Assembly (NCBI GenBank): GCA_031259225.1
Contig: JAIRLT010000135.1
Location: 1 to 14,525 of the forward strand
DNA from: Prevotellaceae bacterium
Lineage (GTDB): Bacteria > Bacteroidota > Bacteroidia > Bacteroidales > UBA932
Direction: 5' to 3'
DNA length: 14,525 nucleotides
Position 1 is the stretch's first letter; the number at the start of each line of letters is the position of its first letter. This document shows, piece by piece, positions 13,712 through 14,525 of this stretch. Below the pieces are notes generated by a model that saw only the letters and a list, made by a program, of their open reading frames with translations, had not been told where the DNA came from and did no database searches. Position numbers and translations under genes: made by a program.

Positions 13712-13744
13712 AACTTTCAACTTTCAACTCTCAACTAAACCGGA

Positions 13745-13774
13745 TTGCCAACCAAGAACTATTTACTATCTTTG
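13745..13774 (+). promoter_or_regulatory. Promoter of ettA
   Basis: TTG (13745-13747) and TATCTTTG (13767-13774) have 19 bases between them, matching the Bacteroidota consensus. The ettA ATG follows 20 bases after the -7 box. Confidence 0.75.
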
Positions 13775-13794
13775 CCTGCGCAAAATTTCAGATT

Positions 13795-14525
<731 letters not shown>

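Noticed and set aside
13435..13713. Minus-strand ORF over the intergenic repeats before ettA
   Set aside because: Its sequence simply translates the 27-bp repeats and the 30-bp palindrome, with no family resemblance.

Overview
The window looks like a chromosomal segment of a member of the Bacteroidota, most likely Bacteroidales. Gene starts are preceded by the characteristic sigma-ABfr -7 box TAnnTTTG, in several cases with TTG or TTTG about 19-20 bases upstream (5911-5942, 12930-12960, 13745-13774). Leaders are A-rich and lack strong Shine-Dalgarno sites. The best protein matches (long S1, EttA, four-helix-bundle suffix protein, FISUMP-domain surface proteins, a lipoprotein with an acidic export-like signal) also fit that phylum. 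Genus cannot be fixed from the sequence.

Layout, left to right. (1) A secreted FISUMP-domain protein (126-1205, +), followed by a 21-bp hairpin-rich tandem array (1360-1520). (2) A minus-strand pair, rpsA then rnz (4497 down to 1650), probably one transcript from a -7 box at 4562-4569. (3) A hicB-hicA toxin-antitoxin pair (4765-5165, +). (4) An AAG-type 3-methyladenine DNA glycosylase (5831-5241, -), whose last codons lie in a dispersed AT-rich repeat. (5) A 2131-residue predicted surface lipoprotein (5979-12374, +) with 19 Ig-like repeats of about 100 residues and a C-terminal FISUMP domain. It ends at a near-perfect rho-independent terminator, followed by a 42-bp tandem array (12543-12900). 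(6) A four-helix-bundle suffix protein (12989-13543, +). (7) About 250 bases of palindromes and short direct repeats. (8) The first 243 codons of ettA (13795 to the window end, +).

The housekeeping genes (rpsA, rnz, ettA, the glycosylase) are ordinary. The accessory interest is in the two FISUMP surface proteins. Both have the domain at the C terminus, both carry an export signal, and both are followed within about 200 bases by a tandem array whose period is a multiple of 21 bp. In the giant gene the middle repeats are recent, mosaic copies, while the outer repeats carry a strict pattern of paired cysteines. No reverse transcriptase, transposase, CRISPR array, tRNA or rRNA was seen in the window.
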